Of a stretch of DNA of 6,318 bases, positions 6,178 to 6,318 are shown piece after piece (position 1 is the stretch's first letter; the number at the start of each line of letters is the position of its first letter). The translations under genes were made by a program, and so were the position numbers. The stretch is from Pseudomonadota bacterium. Lineage in GTDB: Bacteria > Pseudomonadota > Gammaproteobacteria > PS1 > Pseudothioglobaceae. The stretch lies in the NCBI GenBank assembly GCA_022600395.1, contig JAHZKM010000016.1, positions 1 to 6,318 of the forward strand, given 5' to 3'. A model generated the notes under the pieces. That model did no database searches. It was not told the origin of the DNA and saw nothing but the letters and a program-made list of their open reading frames with translations.

Positions 6178-6318
6178 TTACTTAGCTGGGTAAGCTGATT
6201 CTAGTTGCTCGTAAAGTTGTTCGGGCGTTAATTCTGGATTATCATCCATGATCTTAAAAGCGATTACGTTATCTTCAACGTCGCCCCACATCTTCACATA
6301 AGAGCCATCTTTGTAGCC
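6178..6318 (-). CDS. C-terminal end of an unidentified protein, cut by the right edge
   Basis: An open frame enters from the right edge and ends at a TAA at 6180-6178, giving the last 46 residues of a protein. It begins GYKDGSYVKMWGDVEDNVIAF and ends LYEQLESAYPAK, with NPELTPEQLYEQL between. The segment is acidic, soluble and probably helical at the end; there is no membrane segment. I do not recognise the family. It is likely a real gene: the frame is open throughout, the composition is protein-like, and its stop is 6 nt before the moxR start, as expected for cotranscribed genes. It is therefore probably upstream in the same transcript, and may even be a client or regulator of the Bat machine, but nothing in the fragment shows that. 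Confidence 0.65.
   Translation of the reverse strand, partial: GYKDGSYVKMWGDVEDNVIAFKIMDDNPELTPEQLYEQLESAYPAK

Noticed and set aside
1..6318. tRNA or rRNA genes, CRISPR, insertion sequences, terminators, internal promoters
   Set aside because: None was found. Coding sequence fills the window with gaps of at most 9 nt, and I saw no GC-rich hairpin followed by a T run at any junction.

Overview
The window is a tightly packed run of genes, all on the minus strand, so it reads from the right edge to the left. It is a nearly complete Bat/MoxR operon: MoxR-type AAA+ ATPase, DUF58 protein, small DUF4381-like membrane protein, two von Willebrand A (VWA) membrane proteins (BatA, BatB), a TPR lipid-side/periplasmic protein (BatC) and BatD. 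The 5' part of selD (selenophosphate synthase) follows at the left edge, and the 3' end of an unidentified gene precedes it at the right edge.

Organism: the DNA is clearly AT-rich by eye. The SelD N-terminus closely resembles the gammaproteobacterial (E. coli-type) enzyme, and signal peptides and membrane proteins are of Gram-negative type. An AT-rich gammaproteobacterium is the best guess, for example a marine sulfur-oxidiser of the SUP05/Thioglobus kind. That finer placement is inference only, because no ribosomal or other marker gene is present.

Layout, in reading order: 6318-6178 unidentified C-terminus; 6 nt gap; moxR 6171-5224; 9 nt gap; DUF58 gene 5214-4402; TAATG one-base overlap; DUF4381-like 4402-4043; 8-nt overlap; batA 4050-3157; 19-nt overlap; batB 3175-2225; ATGA overlap; batC 2228-1626; 20-nt overlap; batD 1645-212; 32-nt overlap; selD from 243 off the left edge. 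There is no non-coding stretch longer than 9 nt, and I see no promoter, terminator, RNA gene, insertion sequence or CRISPR. The promoter must lie beyond the right edge and any terminator beyond the left edge.

How the genes may work together: in characterised relatives MoxR ATPases act with VWA proteins as chaperone-like machines. Here the ATPase and DUF58 protein would be cytoplasmic. The charge pattern around the membrane segments puts the BatA and BatB VWA domains in the periplasm, with BatC (secreted TPR protein) and BatD (secreted Ig-like domains, one membrane anchor, cytoplasmic tail) as partners. The client of this system is not known from the sequence. Most notable are the selD gene embedded in the 3' end of batD, separate BatB and BatC joined by a 4-nt overlap where many gammaproteobacteria have one fused protein, and a DUF58 protein that has lost the usual metal-site aspartate.
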